NCBI GenBank assembly: GCA_015061765.1
Contig: SUVZ01000132.1
Coordinates: 1 to 9,088, forward strand
Source: Lentisphaerota bacterium
Lineage (GTDB): Bacteria > Verrucomicrobiota > Kiritimatiellia > RFP12 > UBA1067
Direction: 5' to 3'
DNA length: 9,088 nt
Shown here: positions 1 through 6,274 of the stretch, one piece after another
How the letters are laid out: every line of letters begins with the position of its first letter
Numbering within the stretch: the stretch's first letter is position 1
Notes under the pieces: generated by a model
Databases searched by the model: none
Told to the model about the DNA's origin: nothing
Seen by the model: only the letters and a program-made list of their open reading frames with translations
Position numbers and translations under genes: made by a program

Positions 1-1
1 G

Positions 2-1312
2 CATACGGCCGATGCCGGGGTACGGAAGAATTCCGAGAATGGTTCGACTGTCGGAATCAAGGGCAACTATCAGAATGCTTTCTATGAACTGCCCGGATCG
101 CTCACGCATGATCTCTGGAAGAATGGCCGGAAAACCGCTTCGACGCCGGATGATTGGGCTCGGATTTGGAGCTATGGTGCGTCTCTCGATTCGAAGATGA
201 AGCTGGCTGAGGATCAGTGGCTCTATCTGGATGGAGGCGTGTCGCATCAGTATCGGCATGCGGTATACTGGCCCAACTCAGACTATGAATACGACTACTA
301 CAGCTGTCGTGTGTCGCCGCGGTACGTGAACGAATGCGACATCGGCTATTTCGGGAACAAGTTCTCGGTTGGCCTTGACTTCCGCTACGACAGGTATGAG
401 GAGGATCATATCTCGTTCGGCGCACCGGTTGAACGTCACTTCAGCCGCGACCGTTATGCGGCGTTCGTCCATGACGAATTCTTTGTGACAGATGACCTTT
501 CGCTAGTCGCAGGCGCACGGATGGAGCGCATAGGAAACAGGTGGCGCAGATATTACGGATTGAACGAATCCCGGAGTCATGATTGGATGGACGATTATGA
601 ACTTGGACTTGTCTATCGTCCGGTTGAAGGGCTCAAGACATACATCAAGGGCTCTCAATTCCATCGTTCGCCGTTCTGCGATGAATTGAGCTATACGCAG
701 GACGGAAATTTTCTCGAACCTGAAACGGGCGCATCGTTGGACATTGGGCTTGAATGGGAGTTCCTTGAGGAGTTTTCATTCATGGCTAATGGTTACGGCA
801 TGGTGATGGAGGACGAGATATTCTTCGATCCTGCTCTCCTGCCGTGGGGCTACAACAGCAACAGTCCGGCAAAGACGCGCCGCATAGGGCTGGATGCAGG
901 TCTCTCTTGGCTGAGGGACAAGGTGGCGGAAGCGTCTGTGAGATACAATGTCGTGCACGCCGATTTTGCGAGCGGAGAATATCACGGCAATGATGTTCCA
1001 TATGTTCCGAACCATCGCATCCGGCTTGAGGGCGGGTTCTGGGTTGTGGACGATCTGAGGATAAAGGGCGGATATTCTTATGTAAGTTCTCAGTATGTTT
1101 CCGGAGATTACGCAAACACATACGACAGGCTGCCGGCATATTCGCTGTTTGATGTCGGAATCTATTACGAACCGTCCTGGGCCGAGGCATGGAAGGCGTC
1201 GTTTGTGATGGACAACGTCTTTGACCGCAACTATTGCGATTATGCGGGGCCGGGGTATTATTATCCGGCTTGCGGACGAAGTTTCGCGTTCACGGTCAGC
1301 TACGAATTCTGA
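2..1312 (+). CDS. TonB-dependent outer-membrane receptor, C-terminal part (5' end outside window)
   Basis: The frame is open from base 2, so this is the last 436 residues of a longer protein; the first ATG at 197 is internal and not the start. Known role of the family: a 22-strand outer-membrane beta-barrel that imports siderophores, cobalamin, metals or glycans using energy passed on by TonB. What is visible: alternating aromatic/polar strands; an early YELPGSLT segment like those in receptor barrels; an EPETGASLDIGLEWEF segment resembling the common 'LKPE..-E-G-E' strand; and a closing NVFDRNYCDYA...GRSFAFTVSYEF that ends in the terminal Phe needed for BAM-dependent assembly. The plug domain and signal peptide lie upstream of the window. 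Five Cys codons (305, 335, 677, 1235, 1271) are unusual for a barrel. A tonB-like gene follows after 17 bp, which supports the call. The substrate cannot be told from this part. Confidence 0.9.
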   Translation, partial: HTADAGVRKNSENGSTVGIKGNYQNAFYELPGSLTHDLWKNGRKTASTPDDWARIWSYGASLDSKMKLAEDQWLYLDGGVSHQYRHAVYWPNSDYEYDYYSCRVSPRYVNECDIGYFGNKFSVGLDFRYDRYEEDHISFGAPVERHFSRDRYAAFVHDEFFVTDDLSLVAGARMERIGNRWRRYYGLNESRSHDWMDDYELGLVYRPVEGLKTYIKGSQFHRSPFCDELSYTQDGNFLEPETGASLDIGLEWEFLEEFSFMANGYGMVMEDEIFFDPALLPWGYNSNSPAKTRRIGLDAGLSWLRDKVAEASVRYNVVHADFASGEYHGNDVPYVPNHRIRLEGGFWVVDDLRIKGGYSYVSSQYVSGDYANTYDRLPAYSLFDVGIYYEPSWAEAWKASFVMDNVFDRNYCDYAGPGYYYPACGRSFAFTVSYEF

Positions 1313-1329
1313 ACTGATCTCCATTTAGG

Positions 1330-2178
1330 ATGAAACCTTCCGACATCCTGCTTTCCGCCATGCTTCACGCCGGCATTGTCGCCGGCGTGATGTATGGTCT
1401 GTCGCAGCATCAGGGTATTCCAGAATCGGACACTGAAATTGAGCCGATGTTCTTTGAGATTCTAGAGGAGAGCATCATCGCAAGTGCCTCACAACTGCAG
1501 CCCAAGGCAATCGAACTTGAGCCTACTGAGTCAACACCTACAGAACCGACACCCATCGAATCGAAGAGTACGCCAGAAGAAGAGACGACTGAAATTGAGA
1601 ACACGGTTCGGACTAAATCTCAAGATTTTATTTTGTCGGACGATGGTTTAGACGAGGTAATTCCAGAGGAAGATGGATTTTCAGATGATGAGAATATGGT
1701 TCGGACTGAATTCTTGCAAGTGGAGGAGAATGAGTCTGCTATTCAGGAATCTGATGGTAACAGTATGGAAAATCTTGAAAAAGTAAATAAAATTGAAGTT
1801 AGTGAAATAAGGAGTATTGATAAGGCAGTGAATTCGAATGAGTTGTATGAGAATATGGTGCAGGAACAGGATTGTGAAGATGCGGCAGATGTGCAGCAGG
1901 CAAAGATTGTTTCTGCGCCAATGGCTTTGAACAGAATCGTGCCTGTATATCCGCGTTCGGCAAGACGGCGCGGACGGGAAGGGGTTGTAACGCTGGAGAT
2001 TCTGGTTTCGGGCACTGGATTGGTCTCGAAAACAGATGTGGTCGGAAGCAGCGGTCATTCCGATCTGGATGCGGCGGCGGTTTCAGCTGTGAGGACGGCT
2101 CGGTTTGTACCGGCGATAGAAGATGGCGCGCAGGTTGAAGGCAAGCTGCGCCTGACGTTTGAATTTAGGTTGAAGTGA
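1330..2178 (+). CDS. TonB-family energy transducer with atypical acidic linker
   Basis: A 282-residue protein that would span the periplasm and pass proton-motive energy from an ExbB/ExbD motor to outer-membrane receptors. Residues about 5-24 form one hydrophobic segment, the expected inner-membrane anchor. Residues about 50-195 are a charged linker rich in Glu/Asp. Residues about 195-282 are a TonB C-terminal domain, recognised from VPVYPRSARRRGREG (Tyr207-Pro208), the VTLEILVSGTG strand, a DLDAAAVSAVR helix and the final LRLTFEFRLK strand. The linker is odd: classical TonB has Pro-Glu/Pro-Lys repeats, but here only a short Pro-Thr-Glu stretch is present and the rest is acidic. It is coded by AT-rich DNA (about 36% GC by hand count over 1621-1860) and carries repeated ENxV motifs. 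The start lies 17 bp after the receptor gene; the AGG next to the ATG is too close to be a normal ribosome-binding site. No exbB or exbD is in view. Confidence 0.88.
   Translation: MKPSDILLSAMLHAGIVAGVMYGLSQHQGIPESDTEIEPMFFEILEESIIASASQLQPKAIELEPTESTPTEPTPIESKSTPEEETTEIENTVRTKSQDFILSDDGLDEVIPEEDGFSDDENMVRTEFLQVEENESAIQESDGNSMENLEKVNKIEVSEIRSIDKAVNSNELYENMVQEQDCEDAADVQQAKIVSAPMALNRIVPVYPRSARRRGREGVVTLEILVSGTGLVSKTDVVGSSGHSDLDAAAVSAVRTARFVPAIEDGAQVEGKLRLTFEFRLK
1597..1860 (+). repeat. Imperfect in-frame repeats in the tonB linker
   Basis: Bases 1597-1614 and 1690-1707 match at 16 of 18 positions and encode ENTVRT and ENMVRT. A third partial copy at 1849-1860 encodes ENMV followed by QE. The copies are 31 and 53 codons apart, so all stay in frame. 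They sit in the low-GC part of the linker, which suggests that it grew by duplication or was acquired as a block. Confidence 0.6.
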
Positions 2179-3491
2179 GGATGGATGGATTTCTGAAACA
2201 TGCAGTGCTACTGTTCATCGCCTTACGTTTGGGTGATTTCGTCAATGCAGCGGCCGGGATGTGGTTCGTTCCTAGGTACGTAAGACCGGAGGATATTGGA
2301 GCCATACTGCCAGCTACTTCGTTTGCGACATTCCTGTCGCTGCCGATGTTTGCATTTGCAATGACAGTGATGAAGGAGTCTGCCTGTCTGGCGGCGGAAG
2401 GTGAACGCGGAAAGATCAGGGCGCTTCTTGACGGGGTATTCGTGGCGGTGGCTGTAATCATGGTTGCCGTGCTGGGTGTGTCGGCCTTGCTCATGCCACG
2501 TTTTCTTGAGTTGATGTGTGTGTCGGATGGTGCTGTCGGTTTTCTGGTTGTCGCGGCGGCATTTCTTGGCTGTGCAGCACCTGTCTATACGGACGCGCTG
2601 CAGTCGCTCAAGCGATTCAGGTCGCTGGCGGTTGTTGAGGTGGCGGGGTCTGTTATGCGTTTTGCCGTGATGCTTGCTGTAATGCCGTTGAGGGCGTTGA
2701 CCGGATATTTTGCAGGGCAGGTTTCACTTCCGCTGTTCCGCATTTGCGGCAGTGTATTTGCGTTGAGGAGAGATCTTGCGGTTCCTGGAGAACCGTTCTG
2801 GAATCGGGTTGCTGTCCGTCGAGTTGTGGTTGCCTTTATCGCCATTCTGGCATATCAGGCTATCCCAATGGCAACGTCGCTCTGGGAGCAGTCAATTCTC
2901 CGCACATCCCTTCCCGCTCAGGATTCGGCTGGATATTACATGGTTTCCCGCTTTGCTGATTTTCTTCACTATCTTACGTTTCCGCTGATGATTGTGATGT
3001 TTCCCTACACTGCGAACGCAGCGCAGAAGGGGGCGTCAACCTGTCTGTATGTGATCAGATGCTCCGTGGCTACGTTGGGCGTATCCGCCGTGATGGCCGT
3101 GGTGTATTCGCTGTTCGGGGCGGAACTGCTTCCGCTGATGCCGAATGGGAGCGACTATCTGGACTATGTCGGCTACATGCCGTGGCTCGTATTGATAAAT
3201 GCACTCACGACATGCCAGGTGTTCTATGCAAACGCAGAAGTGTCTGCGGGACGCTTCGGTTTTCTGTGCTGGTTTGCGCCGCTCCATCTGGTGTATGTTG
3301 CCGGGATGTATCTCTACATCGCCAAGAGCGACGGACCGTCAATGCCGGTTCTCATATTATGCTTTGGGGCCGTTTCGCTTCTCAGGTTTGTGTTTTCCAT
3401 GACAGCAATGGTATTCGCCTCTTTTTATGCTGGCAAAATGAAACAGCAGGATACGTTGTCTTTATTCCGTCGTTGCTGTCATCAAAGGTGA
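2175..3491 (+). CDS. Polytopic membrane protein, flippase-like (MOP/Wzx superfamily)
   Basis: A 438-residue integral membrane protein with roughly 10-12 hydrophobic segments spread over its whole length. It resembles the multidrug/oligosaccharidyl-lipid/polysaccharide exporter superfamily, whose Wzx-type members flip lipid-linked sugars across the inner membrane. The best indication is the segment around residues 245-280, DSAGYYMVSRF...FPLMIVMFPY, which matches the pattern in O-antigen flippases where a Gly-Tyr-Tyr precedes a helix ending in a Phe-Pro. The N-terminal LRLGDFVNAAAGMWFVPRYV also fits, with the first helix followed by a loop. I chose GTG 2175, which overlaps the tonB stop as GTGA, the same junction used twice more in this window; ATG 2181 is an alternative giving 436 residues. 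No glycosyltransferases are nearby, so the substrate is unknown. The fold is fairly safe, the precise role is not. Confidence 0.7.
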   Translation: MRMDGFLKHAVLLFIALRLGDFVNAAAGMWFVPRYVRPEDIGAILPATSFATFLSLPMFAFAMTVMKESACLAAEGERGKIRALLDGVFVAVAVIMVAVLGVSALLMPRFLELMCVSDGAVGFLVVAAAFLGCAAPVYTDALQSLKRFRSLAVVEVAGSVMRFAVMLAVMPLRALTGYFAGQVSLPLFRICGSVFALRRDLAVPGEPFWNRVAVRRVVVAFIAILAYQAIPMATSLWEQSILRTSLPAQDSAGYYMVSRFADFLHYLTFPLMIVMFPYTANAAQKGASTCLYVIRCSVATLGVSAVMAVVYSLFGAELLPLMPNGSDYLDYVGYMPWLVLINALTTCQVFYANAEVSAGRFGFLCWFAPLHLVYVAGMYLYIAKSDGPSMPVLILCFGAVSLLRFVFSMTAMVFASFYAGKMKQQDTLSLFRRCCHQR

Positions 3492-3554
3492 AGTATTCCA
3501 GTCTCCGTTTAGAGGGAAAATATTGCGGCGAACTGATGTGTGCTGGGTGTGCGG

Positions 3555-3583
3555 TTGAAAGCGGGGGGGGGATTTGGTAAAAT
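3555..3583 (+). promoter_or_regulatory. Probable sigma70-type promoter of glyQS with G9 spacer
   Basis: A -35 hexamer TTGAAA (3555-3560) and a -10 hexamer TAAAAT (3578-3583) are separated by exactly 17 bp, and TGG precedes the -10 as an extended -10 element. Nine consecutive G (3563-3571) fill much of the spacer. It is the best promoter in the 125-bp gap before glyQS; initiation would fall near 3590. The rest of the gap (3492-3554) shows no clear terminator. Confidence 0.65.
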
Positions 3584-3616
3584 ATCTGAAAATTTATTTT
3601 TAAGGATAGGATTATC

Positions 3617-5200
3617 ATGGCGGAAGAGAACAAGTCGAGTCTTGATCCACTGTCGGCGCTGTGCAAGCGTCGCGGTTTCATCTACCATTCCTCCGAGATC
3701 TACGGCGGCATGCCCGGATTCTGGGACTACGGTCCTCTCGGCTGCGAGCTCAAGCAGAACGTGAAGCAGGCCTGGTGGCAGTTCACGGTGCGCGGCCGCA
3801 GCGACGTTGCCGGCCTTGACGCAACGATCATCATGCATCCGAAAATATGGAAGGCTTCAGGCCATCTCGATACGTTCGCCGATCCGATGACGATGTGCAA
3901 GGACTGCAAGAAGCTCATGCGCGCCGACCAGATCAGGGACATCTACGAGGAGCAGAAGAAAAAGCCCCAGCCCAAGATCTCTGGAAGCGACTTCTTCTGC
4001 CCCTACTGCGGCGGAGAACTGACTGAGCCCAAGCCGTTCAACCTGATGTTCAAGACGATCGTCGGTCCGATCGAGGATCCGTCCAATGTGGCGTATCTGC
4101 GTCCTGAGACGGCCCAGGCGATCTTCGCCCAGTTCCAGAACGTGCTTGCGACCTCCCGTCAGCAGGTTCCCTTCGGCATCGCGCAGATGGGCAAGAGCTT
4201 CCGCAATGAAGTGACTCCTCGCAACTACACGTTCCGCAGCCGCGAGTTCGAGCAGATGGAGCTCGAGTTCTTCATCCGTCCAGACGAGGCGGTGGAGATC
4301 CTTCACGGCAAGGTCGTCACTCTCGCCGACAATCCCGACCTCGACGGGCCCGTGCAGGACGACTGGGGTTGGGAGGTCTGGCACAAGTACTGGGTTGAGC
4401 AGCGCAAGAAGTTCCTGAACGCAGTCGGACTCCCCACAGAGCGTTTCGTGGAATACTGGCAGAAGCCGGATGAACTCGCCCACTATGCCCGCGCATGCGT
4501 GGACATCGAGTACGACTTCCCGTTCGGACGCCAGGAGCTCGAAGGCATTGCGGCGCGCTCCGACTTCGACCTGTCCCAGCACCAGAAGCACTCCGGAGAG
4601 AGCCAGATGGTGTTCGACGATCCGCTCAAGCAGGCCGCCAAGAAGATGGATGACGCCGCCAAGGCCGCTTTCATCGAAAAGGTGCAGAAGGACTGGGTCG
4701 CGCGCGGCAAGGATGCGCTCGAGGCCGAGAAGTTCTGCAGGGACCTCTTCGACGGCAAATACGTGCCGCACGTGATCGAGCCATCCGCAGGCGTGGACCG
4801 TCTCATGCTCGCACTTCTCTGCGAAGCGTATGAGGAGCAGAGGCTCACGGACGACAAGGGCAAGGAGGATGTTCGCACGGTGCTTCACTTCTCGCCGAAG
4901 GTGGCCCCGATCAAGGTTGCGATCTTCCCGCTCATCAAGAAGGACGCCGAACAGGACCGCATCGCGCGCGAGATATTCGGCAAGCTCCGCCAGAAGGTGA
5001 ACGTGATGTGGGACGTGTCCGGTGCAATCGGCCGCCGCTACCGCCGTCAGGACGAGGCGGGTACGCCCTGGTGCATCACGGTCGACGATCAGACCGTCCA
5101 GGACGGTACGTTCACGGTCCGCGACCGCGATTCGATGGAGCAGAAGCGCATGACCTATGCAGAGTTCCTCGAAATGATGTACTCCGCCCTCGAGTTCTGA
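3617..5200 (+). CDS. glyQS: Glycine--tRNA ligase, single-chain alpha2 type
   Basis: A 527-residue class II aminoacyl-tRNA synthetase that charges tRNA-Gly with glycine in the cytosol using ATP. The N-terminus has the family segment IYGGMPGFWDYGPLG (residues 28-42). An insertion holds two CxxC pairs (C94/C97 and C128/C131), the expected zinc ribbon. LRPETAQAIF (161-170) and GKSFRNEVTPRN (192-203) form the motif 2 region with its ATP-contacting Arg. SAGVDRLMLALL (about 390-401) is motif 3. From about residue 428 a C-terminal anticodon-binding domain begins, with KVAIFPLIKK and ending near the stop. Length fits this family, and no separate alpha/beta subunits are needed. AAGGA at 3602-3606 and AGG at 3608-3610 precede the ATG. 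Codon use is strongly biased (CTC, AAG, CGC, GAC) compared with the flippase gene, as expected for a highly expressed housekeeping gene. It is probably monocistronic, given promoters on both sides. Confidence 0.97.
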   Translation: MAEENKSSLDPLSALCKRRGFIYHSSEIYGGMPGFWDYGPLGCELKQNVKQAWWQFTVRGRSDVAGLDATIIMHPKIWKASGHLDTFADPMTMCKDCKKLMRADQIRDIYEEQKKKPQPKISGSDFFCPYCGGELTEPKPFNLMFKTIVGPIEDPSNVAYLRPETAQAIFAQFQNVLATSRQQVPFGIAQMGKSFRNEVTPRNYTFRSREFEQMELEFFIRPDEAVEILHGKVVTLADNPDLDGPVQDDWGWEVWHKYWVEQRKKFLNAVGLPTERFVEYWQKPDELAHYARACVDIEYDFPFGRQELEGIAARSDFDLSQHQKHSGESQMVFDDPLKQAAKKMDDAAKAAFIEKVQKDWVARGKDALEAEKFCRDLFDGKYVPHVIEPSAGVDRLMLALLCEAYEEQRLTDDKGKEDVRTVLHFSPKVAPIKVAIFPLIKKDAEQDRIAREIFGKLRQKVNVMWDVSGAIGRRYRRQDEAGTPWCITVDDQTVQDGTFTVRDRDSMEQKRMTYAEFLEMMYSALEF

Positions 5201-5222
5201 TGCCGGAAGTTTGTGGTATAAT
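5195..5222 (+). promoter_or_regulatory. Extended -10 promoter for the ferredoxin operon
   Basis: TGGTATAAT at 5214-5222 is a perfect extended -10 (TGn plus TATAAT). The best -35 candidate is TTCTGA at 5195-5200 with a 16-bp spacer; it is weak and overlaps the glyQS stop. Initiation would fall near 5229, leaving a leader of about 34 nt before the ferredoxin start. Confidence 0.6.
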
Positions 5223-5235
5223 TAACGGCATTTTT
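5200..5235 (+). terminator. Terminator-like inverted repeat after glyQS
   Basis: ATGCCG (5200-5205) and CGGCAT (5226-5231) form a 6-bp perfect inverted repeat with a 20-nt loop, and a T run (5231-5235) follows directly, as in an intrinsic terminator. The stem is short and the loop large, so the terminator would be weak; the same repeat could instead be an operator. The -10 box of the next promoter lies inside the loop. Confidence 0.45.
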
Positions 5236-5248
5236 CAACCAACCAAAT

Positions 5249-5254
5249 AAGGAG
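5249..5254 (+). promoter_or_regulatory. Strong ribosome-binding site of the ferredoxin gene
   Basis: AAGGAG lies 8 nt upstream of the ATG at 5263 in an A-rich, unstructured leader. It fixes the start of a gene too short for many gene finders. Confidence 0.8.
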
Positions 5255-5262
5255 AAAATAAA

Positions 5263-5433
5263 ATGGCTCACAAGATTGACGAAGCGACCTGCGTTGGCTG
5301 CGGCTGCTGCAAGGATGCATGCCCGACGGAAGCTATCATCGCCGGCGACAAGTATTCCATCGACGCCGAGAAGTGCGTTGACTGCGGCGCTTGCGCTTCC
5401 ACCTGCCCGGCCGGCGCCATCTCTGCGTCGTGA
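5263..5433 (+). CDS. 2[4Fe-4S] ferredoxin (56 residues)
   Basis: A small soluble electron carrier of the bacterial (clostridial) type. Its 56 residues hold two complete cluster motifs: Cys10-x2-Cys13-x2-Cys16-x3-Cys20-Pro and Cys38-x2-Cys41-x2-Cys44-x3-Cys48-Pro. The length is typical for the minimal two-cluster fold, with a pseudo-twofold repeat (CVGCGCCKDACPTEAI against CVDCGACASTCPAGAI). An extra Cys15 sits inside the first motif. Known role of the family: low-potential one-electron transfer, for example with pyruvate:ferredoxin oxidoreductase, hydrogenase or Rnf, and supply of electrons to Fe-S enzymes. The start is set by a strong ribosome-binding site, and an extended -10 promoter lies upstream. 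The stop TGA overlaps the GTG of the following exporter gene by the pattern GTGA, so the two are probably translationally coupled. That partner is unusual. A ferredoxin of this kind points to an anaerobic or microaerobic lifestyle (inference). Confidence 0.95.
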   Translation: MAHKIDEATCVGCGCCKDACPTEAIIAGDKYSIDAEKCVDCGACASTCPAGAISAS

Positions 5434-6266
5434 TCGAGTTTCTCGTAGAGAACCTGCTGCTCCTCCCGTTTCTCTTTGTAACATATCTGCTGCTCGAGAT
5501 TCTGGAGGCGCGGGCTGGCGGTGCGCTTGAGCGAGGCCTCAGGCGCACTCGTCGTCTGGGGCCGCTTTTCGGTTCATTGGCCGGAGCGGTGCCCCAGTGC
5601 GGTTTTTCGGCTGCGGCGGCATCGCTGTATGCCGGAGGTGCCGTCACCGCAGGCACATTGATTTCCGTGTTCCTTTCCACCTCCGATGAACTGATTCCCG
5701 TTCTGATATCGGAGAAGGCGCCGCTCTCATTGATCCTGAAGATACTTGGCATCAAGGTTGCGGTCGGCGTGTTTGCCGGATTTGCGGTAAACGCAGCGCT
5801 TTCGTTTTTCGGCAAGGGTGAGGTGAAGCTGCGCGTGGACGAGCTGTGTGCGCACAGCAGGTGCAGCTGCCATGAGCGCAAGGGCGTTCTCCGTCCTGCG
5901 CTTGTGCATACAGCCGAGATATTCGTATTTATTGTCGTTGTTTCCGCAGTGGTGCATATCGCTCTCCATTTCATCGGGGAAGAGGGGATAAGGAACCTGA
6001 TCCTGAACGATCCGTGGTGCGGAGAGGCGATTGCCGGATTGATAGGGTTCATTCCCAACTGCGCAGTGTCCGTGTCCGGCGCTCAGATATATCTTAAGGG
6101 CGGCATGTCCGCCGGCGCACTCATGTCGATGTCGCTGACCGGTGCTGGCGTCGGGCTTCTCGTTCTGTTCCGCACGAACCGTCACATGTGGCAGAACCTT
6201 GCCATATTGCTTTGCGTATATGTGGCGGGTGTCCTGTTCGGACGATTGGCCGGCTTTCTTTTCTGA
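5430..6266 (+). CDS. Putative 10TM heavy-metal exporter (ArsP_2 / 'putative manganese transporter' family)
   Basis: A 278-residue inner-membrane protein. Two halves carry matching signatures: Pro55-Gln-Cys57-Gly-Phe-Ser followed by LYAGGAVTAGTLIS, and Pro209-Asn-Cys211-Ala-Val-Ser followed by IYLKGGMSAGALMS. This internal duplication is what I recognise from the ArsP_2 family of predicted 10TM metal exporters, annotated variously as arsenic efflux or putative manganese transport; the ion is not settled. Between the halves, a polar loop holds Cys140, His142, Cys145, Cys147 and His148, a likely metal-binding cluster. The two membrane Pro-Gln/Asn-Cys motifs may line the path. I chose GTG 5430, which overlaps the ferredoxin stop, because the protein then begins directly with its first hydrophobic helix (IEFLVENLLLLPFLF); the longer TTG start at 5391 would overlap the second ferredoxin cluster motif. 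miaB follows 8 bp after the stop. Confidence 0.78.
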   Translation: MIEFLVENLLLLPFLFVTYLLLEILEARAGGALERGLRRTRRLGPLFGSLAGAVPQCGFSAAAASLYAGGAVTAGTLISVFLSTSDELIPVLISEKAPLSLILKILGIKVAVGVFAGFAVNAALSFFGKGEVKLRVDELCAHSRCSCHERKGVLRPALVHTAEIFVFIVVVSAVVHIALHFIGEEGIRNLILNDPWCGEAIAGLIGFIPNCAVSVSGAQIYLKGGMSAGALMSMSLTGAGVGLLVLFRTNRHMWQNLAILLCVYVAGVLFGRLAGFLF

Positions 6267-6274
6267 ATGTTTTA

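Noticed and set aside
12..200. Small + strand frame at the window start
   Set aside because: Out of frame with the TonB-dependent receptor, which is open and homologous-looking from base 2.
3059..3580. 173-residue + strand frame overlapping the flippase end and the glyQS promoter
   Set aside because: It runs mostly within the flippase gene in another frame, lacks a ribosome-binding site and resembles no family.
3857..4888. 343-residue open frame on the - strand inside glyQS
   Set aside because: It is the complement of a strongly biased, clearly real synthetase gene; its Leu/Val/Glu-rich translation is what such codon bias produces, and no family is recognisable.
5276..5530. 84-residue + strand frame over the ferredoxin gene
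   Set aside because: An Ala/Arg-rich frame that overlaps the obvious ferredoxin, which has all eight cluster cysteines.
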